From: Rudanella lutea DSM 19387 | GTDB taxonomy: Bacteria > Bacteroidota > Bacteroidia > Cytophagales > Spirosomataceae | Direction: 5' to 3' | NCBI RefSeq assembly: GCF_000383955.1 | Contig: NZ_KB913013.1 | Coordinates: 105,694-169,693, forward strand | DNA length: 64,000 bases | Part shown: positions 50,258-59,744 of the stretch, piece by piece | Numbering within the stretch: position 1 is the stretch's first letter | Layout: every line of letters starts with the position of its first letter | Translations under genes and position numbers: made by a program | The notes under the pieces: generated by a model | What the model saw: the letters and a program-made list of their open reading frames with translations, nothing else | Databases searched by the model: none | Told to the model about the DNA's origin: nothing

Positions 50258-52831
50258 ATGCTTAAGCCGGCCCTTTCTTTCGTTTTGGTTGGGCTGTTGG
50301 CTCAAATTCCGCAAGCAAATGCGCAGGTAACACCATCGGCGCCGAGTGCACAACCATCGGCACTGCCGGGTGGTGCCCGTCCGGGGGCTACATTACCAGG
50401 AGGAGTTGTGGTGCCTGGCAACGCACAACCCGGTCGGGCTGGGCAGCCGGGCGTTACGGTGCCGGGCTCCAACCGGGGAACCACCCCAGCCAATGTACCG
50501 GCCAATGGGCAAAACCAAACCGGCCGGGGCGCCAACGGGACTCTAACACCGCAAGGTGCTAACGGACAAACCCCCGGTACTGCCGATGGAAATGGGCAGG
50601 CCGACGGTATTGCACCTGAACAGCAGGCGGCCGATGAGCCCAAAACGCAGGAAGAAGCTATTGAAGATGGCTACCAGGCGGCTCGTCGGCGCGAGCGCGA
50701 ACAACTCCGCCAGAAGCTGTTCGGGTACGAAATCTTCAACAACTCGAATAACCAGAATCCGTTTCAGCCGTCAACGACTATTGCTACGCCCCGTAACTAT
50801 GTAGTTGGCCCCGGCGATGCCCTAAACATTCTGTTGTATGGGTACACCGAAGCCGATTTCAGTCAGACGGTGTCGAATGAGGGGTACGTGTATTTCAAGC
50901 AAAATAGTGGTATCGGGCCGGTATCCGTATTGGGGCTTACCGTAGAAGCCGCCAAGGCACGGATTGCCAATCGGCTGTCGACCAAATTTGTCGGTCTCAA
51001 AAATAGTCAGTACGGCGCCCAGAATACGTATCTTGAAGTAACGCTGGGTGCTGTCCGTAGTATTCGGGTGTCGGTGTTGGGCGAAGCTTTCAAGCCCGGC
51101 ACGTACGTCTTGTCGTCGCTTTCGACGGCCATGAATGCAATTTACCAGGCTGGTGGCCCAGATGTACTGGGTTCGTACCGTCGGGTAAGCCTGATTCGTA
51201 ACAACCGGGTACTGACAACACTCGATCTCTATGATTATTTGCTGACAGGTGTCCAGCGCAACGATGTACGTTTGCAGGATGGCGATATCATTCGGTTCGG
51301 TAAGTACGTGAGCCGCGTCGAGATTACCGGTACCGTGAACCGGAACAATATCTTTGAAATGCTGCCCGGCGAAACCATGGATCGCCTGTTGTTTTACGCT
51401 GGAGACTTTGCCGCCAATGCGTACAAAAACCGGGTGAAAGTAACCCGCCTGACCGACCGCGAACGGAAAGTGATTGATGTGACGCAGGATCAGTACAAGA
51501 CGTTTGTGATGCAGGACGGCGACATCGTCAACGTGGAGCAGTTGCTGGATCGCTTCGAGAATCAGGTGACAGTGCAGGGGGCCGTTTTCCGGCCTGGCCG
51601 CTACTCGCTCGACCAGAACAAGACTCTGCGTCAGTTGATTAACAATGCTGAAGGCCTAAAAGGCGACGCCTTCACGGGTCGGGTTCAGATTGTGCGCACG
51701 CGTGAAGACTTGGCGGTAGAAAACCTGTCGGTTAACCTGGCCGATATTCTGAACGGCTCGGCAGCTGATATTCCGCTGCAACGGGAAGACCAGATTATCG
51801 TAACATCGAAGTTTGAACTGGCCGAAGGAGCCAGTGTATCTATTCAGGGTGAGGTGAACCAGCCATCAGAAGGGTTTCAGTACGTGGCCAATATGACACT
51901 CGAAGACCTGATCCTGCGGGCTGGGGGCCTGCGGGAGTCGGCAGCTTCGGCACAAATCGAAGTGATTCGGCGGAAGAAAGACGTTGACGTGACCTCAACC
52001 AATGCTTCGGTGGCTGATGCATACCGCTTTAATGTGGACCGCGATTTGAGCATTAAAGCCACCGACAGCAAGTTTTTATTGCAGCCATTTGATCAGGTAA
52101 TTGTGCGTCGTTCGCCCAATTATCAAGTGCAAACGTATGCTCGTGTTGAAGGAGAAGTTCTGTTACCCGGTCAGTACCCGATCGTTCGGAAAGACCAGAA
52201 AGTATCGGATCTGGTATCGGCCGCTGGCGGTCTGTCGCCGTTTGCCTATGTGGAAGGTGCGACCCTGATCCGGACGGTTAAGCTGAGCGACGATGAGCTG
52301 GCATTGCGGCAGCGGTCGGTAGAAGAACTTTCAGACGATAGCCGCAAGGGGGTTGTTCAGATTGAAGACGTCAGCACGACTAAGACCGAATCGATTGGAA
52401 TTAACCTGCAAAAGATTCTGCAAAACCCCGGCTCCAGCGAAGATATCCTGCTGCTGGAAGGTGACCTGCTCCGCATTCCGAAGCGATTGGAAACGGTTCG
52501 TTTGCAGGGTGAACTGATGTTGCCTACCACGGTGAAGTACCGGCCCGGTCAGACGTTCCAGGACTATGTAGCTCAGGCTGGTGGTTTCACGGATCGATCG
52601 CAGCGTCGGAAATCCTTCGTGGTTTACGCGAACGGCTCAGTGGATCGGACCCGGAAGTTTATGTTCTTCAACGTGTACCCACGGGTAGAGCCGGGCTCAG
52701 AAATCATTGTTCCTAAAAAGACTGGGGTTCCTTTGACGCCACAACAGATTTTGGCTTCTACCGCTGGCACTATTTCATCGTTGTTATCAGTAATCGGCCT
52801 GATTATCGCCCTGACGCGTGTCGCGCCGTAA
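50258..52831 (+). CDS. multi-SLBB polysaccharide export protein (Wza-like)
   Basis: 857 residues from ATG 50258, which gives a normal signal peptide (MLKPALSFVLVGLLAQIPQA); an in-frame ATG at 50174 adds 28 residues. A Pro/Gly/Asn-rich low-complexity region (about 30-145) precedes a Poly_export domain (YVVGPGDALNILLYGYTEAD, about 179-260) and five or six SLBB repeats (RSIRVSVLGEAFKPGTY; RVEITGTVNRNNIFEMLPGE; NQVTVQGAVFRPGRYSLD; ASVSIQGEVNQPSEGFQYV; YARVEGEVLLPGQYPIVRKD; TVRLQGELMLP). A C-terminal membrane helix (SSLLSVIGLIIAL) follows. It forms the outer-membrane/periplasmic conduit for the polymer. Head of the polysaccharide locus. Confidence 0.92.
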   Translation: MLKPALSFVLVGLLAQIPQANAQVTPSAPSAQPSALPGGARPGATLPGGVVVPGNAQPGRAGQPGVTVPGSNRGTTPANVPANGQNQTGRGANGTLTPQGANGQTPGTADGNGQADGIAPEQQAADEPKTQEEAIEDGYQAARRREREQLRQKLFGYEIFNNSNNQNPFQPSTTIATPRNYVVGPGDALNILLYGYTEADFSQTVSNEGYVYFKQNSGIGPVSVLGLTVEAAKARIANRLSTKFVGLKNSQYGAQNTYLEVTLGAVRSIRVSVLGEAFKPGTYVLSSLSTAMNAIYQAGGPDVLGSYRRVSLIRNNRVLTTLDLYDYLLTGVQRNDVRLQDGDIIRFGKYVSRVEITGTVNRNNIFEMLPGETMDRLLFYAGDFAANAYKNRVKVTRLTDRERKVIDVTQDQYKTFVMQDGDIVNVEQLLDRFENQVTVQGAVFRPGRYSLDQNKTLRQLINNAEGLKGDAFTGRVQIVRTREDLAVENLSVNLADILNGSAADIPLQREDQIIVTSKFELAEGASVSIQGEVNQPSEGFQYVANMTLEDLILRAGGLRESAASAQIEVIRRKKDVDVTSTNASVADAYRFNVDRDLSIKATDSKFLLQPFDQVIVRRSPNYQVQTYARVEGEVLLPGQYPIVRKDQKVSDLVSAAGGLSPFAYVEGATLIRTVKLSDDELALRQRSVEELSDDSRKGVVQIEDVSTTKTESIGINLQKILQNPGSSEDILLLEGDLLRIPKRLETVRLQGELMLPTTVKYRPGQTFQDYVAQAGGFTDRSQRRKSFVVYANGSVDRTRKFMFFNVYPRVEPGSEIIVPKKTGVPLTPQQILASTAGTISSLLSVIGLIIALTRVAP

Positions 52832-52846
52832 TTGCCTAAAGATATT

Positions 52847-53968
52847 ATGAATCCGAATACCCCTGTTACCAAAACCAATGAAGTTCCGGCTCCGTTGGTT
52901 CGGCCCGTACCTCCCGACCAGCTTTCGCCGAAGGCGGTTGTGCTTCAGGTGTTTAAGCTGAAACATGTTTTCAAGCGCTATTGGAAACTGATTCTAGTAT
53001 TGATGGTGCTGGGTGGCGTCATCGGCAAAATTATCGACATATCCGAGGAGCGTAAGCCTGTCTACAACGGGGGCATTACCTTCAACCTGGGTGGGGGAGG
53101 GGCTACCGGCGGTGGCCTGGGTGAGTTGGGTGCCCTAGCGGGCGCGTTTGGTCTCGGCAGCAGCGCACCTGACGCAAATATCTTTGTGGGTGATAACTTC
53201 ATGATCTACGCCAAGTCGCGGCCGGTTGTGGAGAAAACACTCATGAAAACGGTGAAGATCAACGGTAAGGATACCTTGTTGGTCAACTATTACATTGTGC
53301 ATAGTGGCATTCGCGACAAAGAATGGGAAGACAGCGATACGCTCCGTACGCTCACGTTTGATCGGGCCAAGAAGCCGGAGGAATACAATAAGCAGGAGAT
53401 TCTGGCCATGTCGCAGGTCTACGCCCGTATTGCTACGGAAATGGCGGTCTCTCAGCCTGAGCGTAAGTCTTCGTTTATGCGGCTTACGGCTGCTATGGAA
53501 GACGAAGCGCTGACGAAGGTGTTTGTAGAAACTCACCTCAAAACGATTGAGGAAGACTACCGGGAAAAGCAGACTAAGAAAACGCGGGAGATGTACACGT
53601 TGCTCAAAGAGCGTACCGACTCACTGTACCGGGTAATGACCGGTACTGAGCGGCAGCTGGCCCGGCAGATTGATCAGAATCAGCAGGTAGTAGCGGCTCA
53701 GGCACAGATTCAGGAAACCCGCCTGACCCGTAATTCAACCTTCCTGAGCCAGCAATATTTTGCAGCTCTCCAGCAGCAGGATAACATGCGCCTGTCGCTC
53801 ATTAAGGAAGCTCCGCTCTTTACCGAGATTGAACCGGTATCGTTGCCGTTGTATAAAGAAATTCGGACATCCATTGCGATGCAGGCCGGTATTGTGTTAG
53901 GTTTAATTATTAGCTTGCTGATTGTGTTCGTTCGTGAAACGTACCGTTCGGTGATGCAGGAAGGATAA
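52847..53968 (+). CDS. Wzz-like chain-length determinant protein
   Basis: 373 residues from ATG 52847. Membrane helix 1 (WKLILVLMVLGGVIGKII, about 50-67) and helix 2 (IAMQAGIVLGLIISLLIVFV, near the C-terminus) flank a long periplasmic coiled-coil region (KTIEEDYREKQTKKTREMYT; QQVVAAQAQIQETRL), with the Pro-containing segment APLFTEIEPVSLPLYKE before helix 2 as in Wzz proteins. No cytosolic tyrosine kinase domain. It controls polymer length and links to the SLBB protein encoded 15 nt upstream. Confidence 0.9.
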   Translation: MNPNTPVTKTNEVPAPLVRPVPPDQLSPKAVVLQVFKLKHVFKRYWKLILVLMVLGGVIGKIIDISEERKPVYNGGITFNLGGGGATGGGLGELGALAGAFGLGSSAPDANIFVGDNFMIYAKSRPVVEKTLMKTVKINGKDTLLVNYYIVHSGIRDKEWEDSDTLRTLTFDRAKKPEEYNKQEILAMSQVYARIATEMAVSQPERKSSFMRLTAAMEDEALTKVFVETHLKTIEEDYREKQTKKTREMYTLLKERTDSLYRVMTGTERQLARQIDQNQQVVAAQAQIQETRLTRNSTFLSQQYFAALQQQDNMRLSLIKEAPLFTEIEPVSLPLYKEIRTSIAMQAGIVLGLIISLLIVFVRETYRSVMQEG

Positions 53969-53975
53969 TTTTAGA

Positions 53976-54065
53976 GTTTACGGTTTACGGTTAAGAGTAG
54001 GCGCAACCGTGTTGGCGTCGGGGCTGGTTCAAAACGGCCACTACAAACTGGAAGCTGGAAACTGA
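53976..54065. repeat. heptad-periodic inverted repeat (GTTTACG type) between the Wzz-like and wzm genes
   Basis: Left arm GTTTACG, GTTTACG, GTTAAGA (53976-53996); right arm AAACTGG, AAGCTGG, AAACTGA (54045-54065). Related in word to the 19.6-kb element. Short and more degenerate than the others. Confidence 0.65.
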
Positions 54066-54071
54066 AATACC

Positions 54072-54902
54072 ATGAAAGTTCAGGAAGTTGAAATTAAAGC
54101 GGGCCGTTCGGAGCGGCATTACTGGCGTGATTTGTGGCGCAACCGGGAGTTGCTCTACATTCTGTCGATGCGCGACGTATCGGTTCGATACAAGCAAACG
54201 GCTCTGGGTGCTGCCTGGGGTCTGATTCGACCGCTGACCACTATGCTCATTATGGTGTTTGTGTTCAGTAAGGTGGCTAAGCTTCAGGGAGATCCCGGCG
54301 TACCGTACCCCCTGATGGTGTTGGGCGGAATTACCATCTGGACGTTTTTCTCGACGGCGTTTACCCAGGTGAGCAATAGCGTTACGCTTAACTCCAATCT
54401 GGTTACGAAGGTGTATTTTCCGCGGCTCATTATGCCGCTTAGCTCTATTGCCGTTAGTTTTATCGACTTTCTGGTTTCGCTCGGGCTGTTTATTATTTTG
54501 GCGGCCTGGTACCGGTTTATGCCCGACTGGCATTTGCTGTTTGTACCTCTGTTTATGATTTTGGCAGTGCTGGCCTCGTTTGCCTTCGGATTGTTTTTCG
54601 CCGTGGTCAACGTGCGGTTCCGCGACATAGGGCAGTTGATTCCGTTTATTGTGCAGGTTGGTTTTTATGCCTGCCCCATTGCCTACAGCAGCCGGTTGGT
54701 AGCGGGTGAGCGCTGGTACTCGATTTACATGCTCAACCCGATGGTTGGCATTATCGACGGATTCCGCTGGTCGTTGCTGGGCGGAAAAGCCTATTTCAAT
54801 CCGCAGAGTCTGATGTACTCGGTGGCTATTGTGCTGATCTGTTTGCTGTTATCGGTGTATTTCTTTCGCAAGCGGGAGAATAGTTTTGTGGATGATATTT
54901 AA
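54072..54902 (+). CDS. wzm: ABC-2 type polysaccharide exporter permease (Wzm)
   Basis: 276 residues with six membrane helices. The N-terminal amphipathic part SMRDVSVRYKQTALGAAWGLIRPL is the conserved Wzm/TagG motif; PLSSIAVSFIDFLVSLGLFI and VRFRDIGQLIPFIVQVGFYACPIAYSSR are typical. Inner-membrane half of an ABC exporter that flips lipid-linked O-polysaccharide to the periplasm. The ATPase gene follows. Confidence 0.93.
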   Translation: MKVQEVEIKAGRSERHYWRDLWRNRELLYILSMRDVSVRYKQTALGAAWGLIRPLTTMLIMVFVFSKVAKLQGDPGVPYPLMVLGGITIWTFFSTAFTQVSNSVTLNSNLVTKVYFPRLIMPLSSIAVSFIDFLVSLGLFIILAAWYRFMPDWHLLFVPLFMILAVLASFAFGLFFAVVNVRFRDIGQLIPFIVQVGFYACPIAYSSRLVAGERWYSIYMLNPMVGIIDGFRWSLLGGKAYFNPQSLMYSVAIVLICLLLSVYFFRKRENSFVDDI

Positions 54903-54985
54903 GCCGGGCAGGGCGTAGAGTCCCGGCGGTGTCGGACCGCAGTTTTGCTACGAACCATCCATTACGCGTCATTAATCAAGCGAAG

Positions 54986-56245
54986 ATGTCTGTTATTACG
55001 GTCGAAAATATAAGTAAGCATTACATCATTGACCACAAGCGGGGTAAAGGTGGAACCACCCTCCGTGACATGGTGAGTGAGAATTTGCGAAGCTGGTTTG
55101 GGAAAAAACGTCCCGACGACGAAGAGGTTACGCATGAGGAGTTCTGGGCCCTGCGCGATGTGAATTTCAACATTGAGCAAGGCGACCGGGTAGGGATTGT
55201 GGGGCACAACGGGGCTGGTAAATCAACTCTGCTCAAAATCCTGAGCCGAATTATCGAACCCACAACGGGCTCGGTGAAGATTCGGGGACGGGTAGCCTCG
55301 TTGCTCGAAGTGGGTACGGGTTTTCACCCCGAGCTGACGGGCCGCGAAAACATTTTCCTGAACGGCTCTCTGCTGGGTATGTCGCGGAACGAAATCCGGC
55401 GGCAGTTCGACGCTATTGTCGATTTTGCCGGGGTTGAGAAGTTTCTCGATACGCCCGTAAAGCGGTATTCATCGGGTATGTACGTGCGACTGGGGTTTGC
55501 CATTTCGGCTCACCTCGATCCCGAAATCATGATCGTGGATGAAGTTCTGGCCGTAGGCGACGCCGAATTCCAGAAGAAAAGTCTGGGTAAAATGCGCGAC
55601 AACTCGGCGAGCGGACGTACCATCTTGTTTGTAAGTCATAACCTGACGGCGGTGCAGGCACTCTGTAATAAAACGCTGTACTTTGAGAAAGGTCAATTGC
55701 TCGAAAACGGCGAAACCAACGCTGTAATTGCTACCTACCTGAGCAAAGTATCGCGTACGCGGTTGTGCCGGAGCTGGGACACGCCCGAAGAAGCACCCGG
55801 CAACGATCAGGTGCGAATCAAACGCATAGAGCTGATTCCGGAATACCAGGACAAGCTGACGCACATCGACGTACGCACGCCTATGCGCGTGCGGTTCGAG
55901 TTCTGGAATATGATGGACAGCGCCAACCTCAACCTCAGCATGCACCTTAATTCACTTACGGGTGAGTGTATCTTTAATGTGGGGTCGAAGTCGCAGCCCT
56001 ACGGCAAAGGACTGGTTACGGGCGAGTGTACCATTCCGGGGTATTTCCTCAACGACGGGTCGTACACGATCTCGATGATGATTGTGAAAGATACTGTGAC
56101 TCCCCTCTATCACATGGAGGAAGGCCTCACGTTCGACGTGGAGGATTACCGGGAGGGCGTTGCCTGGTACGGCAAGTGGCCGGGTTATGTGCGACCACAG
56201 TTTCAGTTTCACATGGACTCGCTCGTTGCAGAGCCGGTTAAGTAA
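54986..56245 (+). CDS. wzt: ABC polysaccharide exporter ATPase with carbohydrate-binding C-terminus (Wzt)
   Basis: 419 residues from ATG 54986 (MSVITVENISKHY). ATPase motifs: Walker A GHNGAGKSTLLKILS, signature KRYSSGMYVRLGFAIS, Walker B PEIMIVDEVLAVGD. Residues about 270-415 are a Wzt_C-type beta-sandwich (MRVRFEFWNMMDSANLNLSM; GECTIPGYFLNDGSYTISMM). In known systems this domain reads the polymer's non-reducing end cap, so export may depend on chain termination; the acyl/acetyltransferases downstream could add such a cap (inference). Confidence 0.94.
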   Translation: MSVITVENISKHYIIDHKRGKGGTTLRDMVSENLRSWFGKKRPDDEEVTHEEFWALRDVNFNIEQGDRVGIVGHNGAGKSTLLKILSRIIEPTTGSVKIRGRVASLLEVGTGFHPELTGRENIFLNGSLLGMSRNEIRRQFDAIVDFAGVEKFLDTPVKRYSSGMYVRLGFAISAHLDPEIMIVDEVLAVGDAEFQKKSLGKMRDNSASGRTILFVSHNLTAVQALCNKTLYFEKGQLLENGETNAVIATYLSKVSRTRLCRSWDTPEEAPGNDQVRIKRIELIPEYQDKLTHIDVRTPMRVRFEFWNMMDSANLNLSMHLNSLTGECIFNVGSKSQPYGKGLVTGECTIPGYFLNDGSYTISMMIVKDTVTPLYHMEEGLTFDVEDYREGVAWYGKWPGYVRPQFQFHMDSLVAEPVK

Positions 56246-56371
56246 GTTGTGTATGGGTTGTAATCAGGGTTAATGTTGCCTTTTTTACGAGGGCAATGAC
56301 ACCTTCTGACGGGATTGCCTGTCTACGTAGAAGATCATACACTTCGAACCTCTTAATTTTAGCCTTTTTGG

Positions 56372-56389
56372 TTTGCCCAATCGGGCAAA
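56372..56389. promoter_or_regulatory. 7-bp perfect palindromic hairpin just before the aminotransferase start
   Basis: TTTGCCC-AATC-GGGCAAA ends 9 nt before ATG 56399, within a 153-nt gap after wzt. It could hide the ribosome site or be an operator. A looser TTGCC/GGCAA pair lies at about 56276-56297. Confidence 0.4.
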
Positions 56390-56398
56390 TGCCTGTTT

Positions 56399-57478
56399 AT
56401 GCTATATGTCACTAAGTCATACCTGCCCGAACCAGAAGAGTATTACGAGCAGCTAAAGCGGATCTGGGCATCGGGTCAGTTGACAAACGATGGACCGCTG
56501 GTCAAAGATCTGGAGAAACAGTTGCAGGCGTATTTGGGCGTAGAACACCTGAAGTTTACAACCAATGGAACGGTTGTTCTTCAGATGGCTCTGAAAGCGC
56601 TGGGTATTACCAAGGAGGTGATTACCACACCGTTTTCATACGTGGCTACCACCAACGCCATTTTGTGGGAAAACTGTACACCCGTATTTGCTGACATTAG
56701 CCCCGACGATTTTAACATCGACCCGGAGGCCATTGAGCCGCTGATTACCGAGAATACGCAGGCTATTCTGGCTACGCACGTGTACGGAAATGCTTGTCAG
56801 ATCGAGCGGATTGGCGCTATTGCCGCCAAGTATAACCTAAAGGTAATTTACGATGCTGCTCATACCTTCGGGGCAAGTTACAAAGGACGTTCGATTCTGA
56901 GTTATGGCGATCTGAGCACCTGTAGTTTCCACGCTACCAAGGTGTTTCATACCATTGAGGGGGGCTGCATTGTGTGCCACGACCCCGTCATGGAACAAAA
57001 GCTGTACAACTTTCGCAGCTTCGGTCACCGCAACGACGACTACTTCAGTATCGGTATCAACGCCAAAAATTCGGAGTTTCATGCGGCAATGGGCCTGGTC
57101 ATGCTCCCCAAAGTAGCCGACCTTATCGCCGACCGCAAGCAAGTGGCTTCCTGGTACGACGCCCGGCTTAACTTTGACCGGATTCGGCGGCCATCCATCA
57201 GCCCCGATGTCGACTACAATTACGCGTACTACCCCGTTGTATTTGAGTCAGAAACGGTACTGTTGCGGGTAATGGCGGCTCTCAAAGCCGATGACATCAT
57301 TCCCCGGCGGTACTTTTACCCGTCGCTCAATACCCTGGACTTTTTGCCGGCTACCAGTCGGCAGGCCTGCCCCGTGTCAGAAGACTATTCGTTGCGGGTG
57401 TTATCGTTGCCATTTCATCCGGCCTTGCCCGAGGCAGAGGTCGAGCGGGTAAGTCGGATTATCAACGAAAATGTGTAA
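56399..57478 (+). CDS. DegT/DnrJ/EryC1/StrS sugar aminotransferase
   Basis: 359 residues, fold-type I. Landmarks: FTTNGTVVLQMALKALG (PLP phosphate loop), VITTPFSYVATTNAILWENC, ILATHVYGNACQIERI, VIYDAAHTFGASYKG (Asp to the PLP ring N), and SFHATKVFHTIEGGCIV with the Schiff-base Lys. These enzymes aminate nucleotide-linked keto-sugars. With the PglD-like acetyltransferase encoded downstream it can yield an N-acylated amino-deoxy sugar for the polymer. Confidence 0.93.
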   Translation: MLYVTKSYLPEPEEYYEQLKRIWASGQLTNDGPLVKDLEKQLQAYLGVEHLKFTTNGTVVLQMALKALGITKEVITTPFSYVATTNAILWENCTPVFADISPDDFNIDPEAIEPLITENTQAILATHVYGNACQIERIGAIAAKYNLKVIYDAAHTFGASYKGRSILSYGDLSTCSFHATKVFHTIEGGCIVCHDPVMEQKLYNFRSFGHRNDDYFSIGINAKNSEFHAAMGLVMLPKVADLIADRKQVASWYDARLNFDRIRRPSISPDVDYNYAYYPVVFESETVLLRVMAALKADDIIPRRYFYPSLNTLDFLPATSRQACPVSEDYSLRVLSLPFHPALPEAEVERVSRIINENV

Positions 57479-57495
57479 CGAACTACGGACAATCT

Positions 57496-59670
57496 ATGGT
57501 GTTGCTGTTTAACCTGATCGACGGGTCGCTGCTGGTATTGCATTACGTTTTATTCCTGCTTTTTATTGGCTACATCGGCCGGTTGGCGTCGGGTATTGCC
57601 CGGCGGTCGCTGAGCGAATGGTGGCTGGTATCGTTTCTGCTGTTTACGGGGAGCGTGATTCCGGCGGGCTGGATTCTGTCGGCCTTGTACCTCACAGGCA
57701 ATGCAACTGCCTGGGGTGTTTCGGTATTTATCACGGCCACGATTCTGGCATATGTACTCCGTGTGCTGATTCGGTCGCAAGACCCAAACCGGCCTCTTCG
57801 GTTTTCGGTGCGGCAACTGCTGGCCGACCGCTGGGACCTGCTCACTGAGTGGTTCCGGGGGCTGAGTACCTTTCCGAAGGTAGTTTTCTCGGCCATTTTC
57901 GGGACGCTGGCGATCATTGCGGTGACCAATCTGCTGTTGGTACTATTTACGGTGCCCAACGAATGGGATAGCATGACCGGACACCTCAACCGCGTGATGC
58001 AGTATATTCAACGCGGAACCATGCGGCACTTCGGTGGTACAAACTGGAATATAGACACGTACCCCAAGAGCGTCTGTACCATTCAGATTTATTCATTCCT
58101 GATTACCGGCCGGTTCGAAAATGCGTTCAAGCTGATTCACCATCTCAGCTATTGGACGGCCATTGTGGCTGTGTTTGGTATTGTGCAGCGACTGGCCCAA
58201 CTGCGCGGGCAGGCCCCCTCACTGTCGGCGAGCATTTTCTGCGCCATTGCTTACGCGCTGCTGCCTGATTTTCTGATGCAGGCCATCACCACCGAAACAG
58301 ACATTGTGCTGACGGCTTACCTCAGCGTGTTGCTCTACGCCCTGTTTTCGTATCGGGCCACGGAAGGTCGGGCCTCGCAAGGTCGGGCCACGGATGGTCG
58401 GGCTTCAGTTGCACAGGTCACAGAGGGAGTCGGTGAGCGCGAAAATCGGTATCTGTGGCTGGCTGCTATGGCGTTTGCGCTGGCGCTGGGGCACAAAATT
58501 ACGTTCCTGCTTCTGTTGCCCTCGGTGTTTATTATCATGATTTACACGGTATTCTGGGCTCCGTCCTTCGGGATATTCTTTGGGCGTGTGATGCGCCTGG
58601 GGGTAGCCATTCTGGTAGCGGTTTCGATCTGGACCCTGCCCACCGGTTATTTGAAAAATATTCAGGTCTTTGGGCATCCGATTGGACCACCAACGGCGCT
58701 CAAGCATCAGTCGGTGGAGCGCGCGGGCTCAACCAAAAACCTGATCGTTCAGGGAACGCGCAACGTAATCCGGTACGGGTACGACCATATCAATCTGGAC
58801 GGTATTCGGAATACCGATCTGGGCTTTAAGGCGAATCAGGTGATGCGTATGCCGTTGGTGTACCTTGAAGACAAACTCAACCTCCGTCTCGACGAGGTGA
58901 CTGATTTCTCCATTCAGCCCTTTGCGTTCGACCGCCGGTTTGTGTTCTACAATGCCAACCCGTATTGGGGTGTCATTGGGTTTGCCCTCATTTTTCCTCT
59001 CATTTTGCTGGTAGGACTGTCGATCGTACGGTCCATTCCGCACCTGTTTCTGGGGGCTGCCTTGCTGCTGCATTTTATTGCCCTGTCATATTCTGCTCCG
59101 TATGATCCCTTCAAAGGGCGTTATTTTATCGAAACGGGCTTGTTTGGGGTCACCTTCATGTCGTTGCTGTTTCTGGCTCCCAATATTCGGGTCGATGTGC
59201 CGGGCCGACTGCTGGGTAAAGCCTATGTGGGTGGGGTTGTCCTGCTCGGTTGCCTTTCGGCTCTGCTTTGCGTGTTTCTCAACATTCGGGCGTTGCCGTT
59301 TGCCTGGCGCGAGTTTCCGTCGGCATTTGAAGCCGACCGTGTTCGGGTGATGACCATCGGGCGGCCTGATATTTATGTGCCTTATAAGCGCTTCGACGAT
59401 ATGGTGCCCGACACGGCAACCGTAGCGTTGGGTACCATCAACGATGATTATGAGTACCCGCTCTACGGCCCCCGACTCCAACGGCGGCTCATTCCGATCA
59501 ATCCGTTTGAACGCGGGGTGCAGCCTATTCCGAAAGAAGCGGGTTACCTCTTTTTTGCCAGTAGCGTGATAAAGCCCCAACCGGGCGATATCCGTCTGGG
59601 CACCGATACCACCATGACGCATAACGTTGTGGTGCCGGGCGAAGATTATTACCTGCGAAAATTGAAGTAG
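57496..59670 (+). CDS. large polytopic membrane protein, probable GT-C glycosyltransferase
   Basis: 724 residues, about twelve to fourteen membrane helices and a C-terminal soluble tail. The first extracytoplasmic loop contains VPNEWDSMTGHLNRVMQYIQ, where an acidic residue followed by a polar loop resembles the Asp/Glu catalytic site of GT-C enzymes. The long periplasmic loop (about 395-480) and the tail (IGRPDIYVPYKRFDDMVPD) may bind substrate. The family is not certain. Residues about 286-305 are four GRA-type pentapeptides encoded by a 15-bp tandem repeat in a cytosolic loop, which looks like an inserted minisatellite. Confidence 0.75.
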   Translation: MVLLFNLIDGSLLVLHYVLFLLFIGYIGRLASGIARRSLSEWWLVSFLLFTGSVIPAGWILSALYLTGNATAWGVSVFITATILAYVLRVLIRSQDPNRPLRFSVRQLLADRWDLLTEWFRGLSTFPKVVFSAIFGTLAIIAVTNLLLVLFTVPNEWDSMTGHLNRVMQYIQRGTMRHFGGTNWNIDTYPKSVCTIQIYSFLITGRFENAFKLIHHLSYWTAIVAVFGIVQRLAQLRGQAPSLSASIFCAIAYALLPDFLMQAITTETDIVLTAYLSVLLYALFSYRATEGRASQGRATDGRASVAQVTEGVGERENRYLWLAAMAFALALGHKITFLLLLPSVFIIMIYTVFWAPSFGIFFGRVMRLGVAILVAVSIWTLPTGYLKNIQVFGHPIGPPTALKHQSVERAGSTKNLIVQGTRNVIRYGYDHINLDGIRNTDLGFKANQVMRMPLVYLEDKLNLRLDEVTDFSIQPFAFDRRFVFYNANPYWGVIGFALIFPLILLVGLSIVRSIPHLFLGAALLLHFIALSYSAPYDPFKGRYFIETGLFGVTFMSLLFLAPNIRVDVPGRLLGKAYVGGVVLLGCLSALLCVFLNIRALPFAWREFPSAFEADRVRVMTIGRPDIYVPYKRFDDMVPDTATVALGTINDDYEYPLYGPRLQRRLIPINPFERGVQPIPKEAGYLFFASSVIKPQPGDIRLGTDTTMTHNVVVPGEDYYLRKLK
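58351..58410 (+). repeat. 15-bp in-frame tandem repeat (four units)
   Basis: Units TATCGGGCCACGGAA, GGTCGGGCCTCGCAA, GGTCGGGCCACGGAT, GGTCGGGCTTCAGTT encode YRATE-GRASQ-GRATD-GRASV. The consensus unit matches that in the phosphoesterase gene at 21.5 kb. Confidence 0.88.
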
Positions 59671-59744
59671 TTTCGAGTAGGTAGCTCCCCGTTGATGCCG
59701 AATCAACCAGACCTGCTAACGATAAACCCAAAACTCAGCATTCT

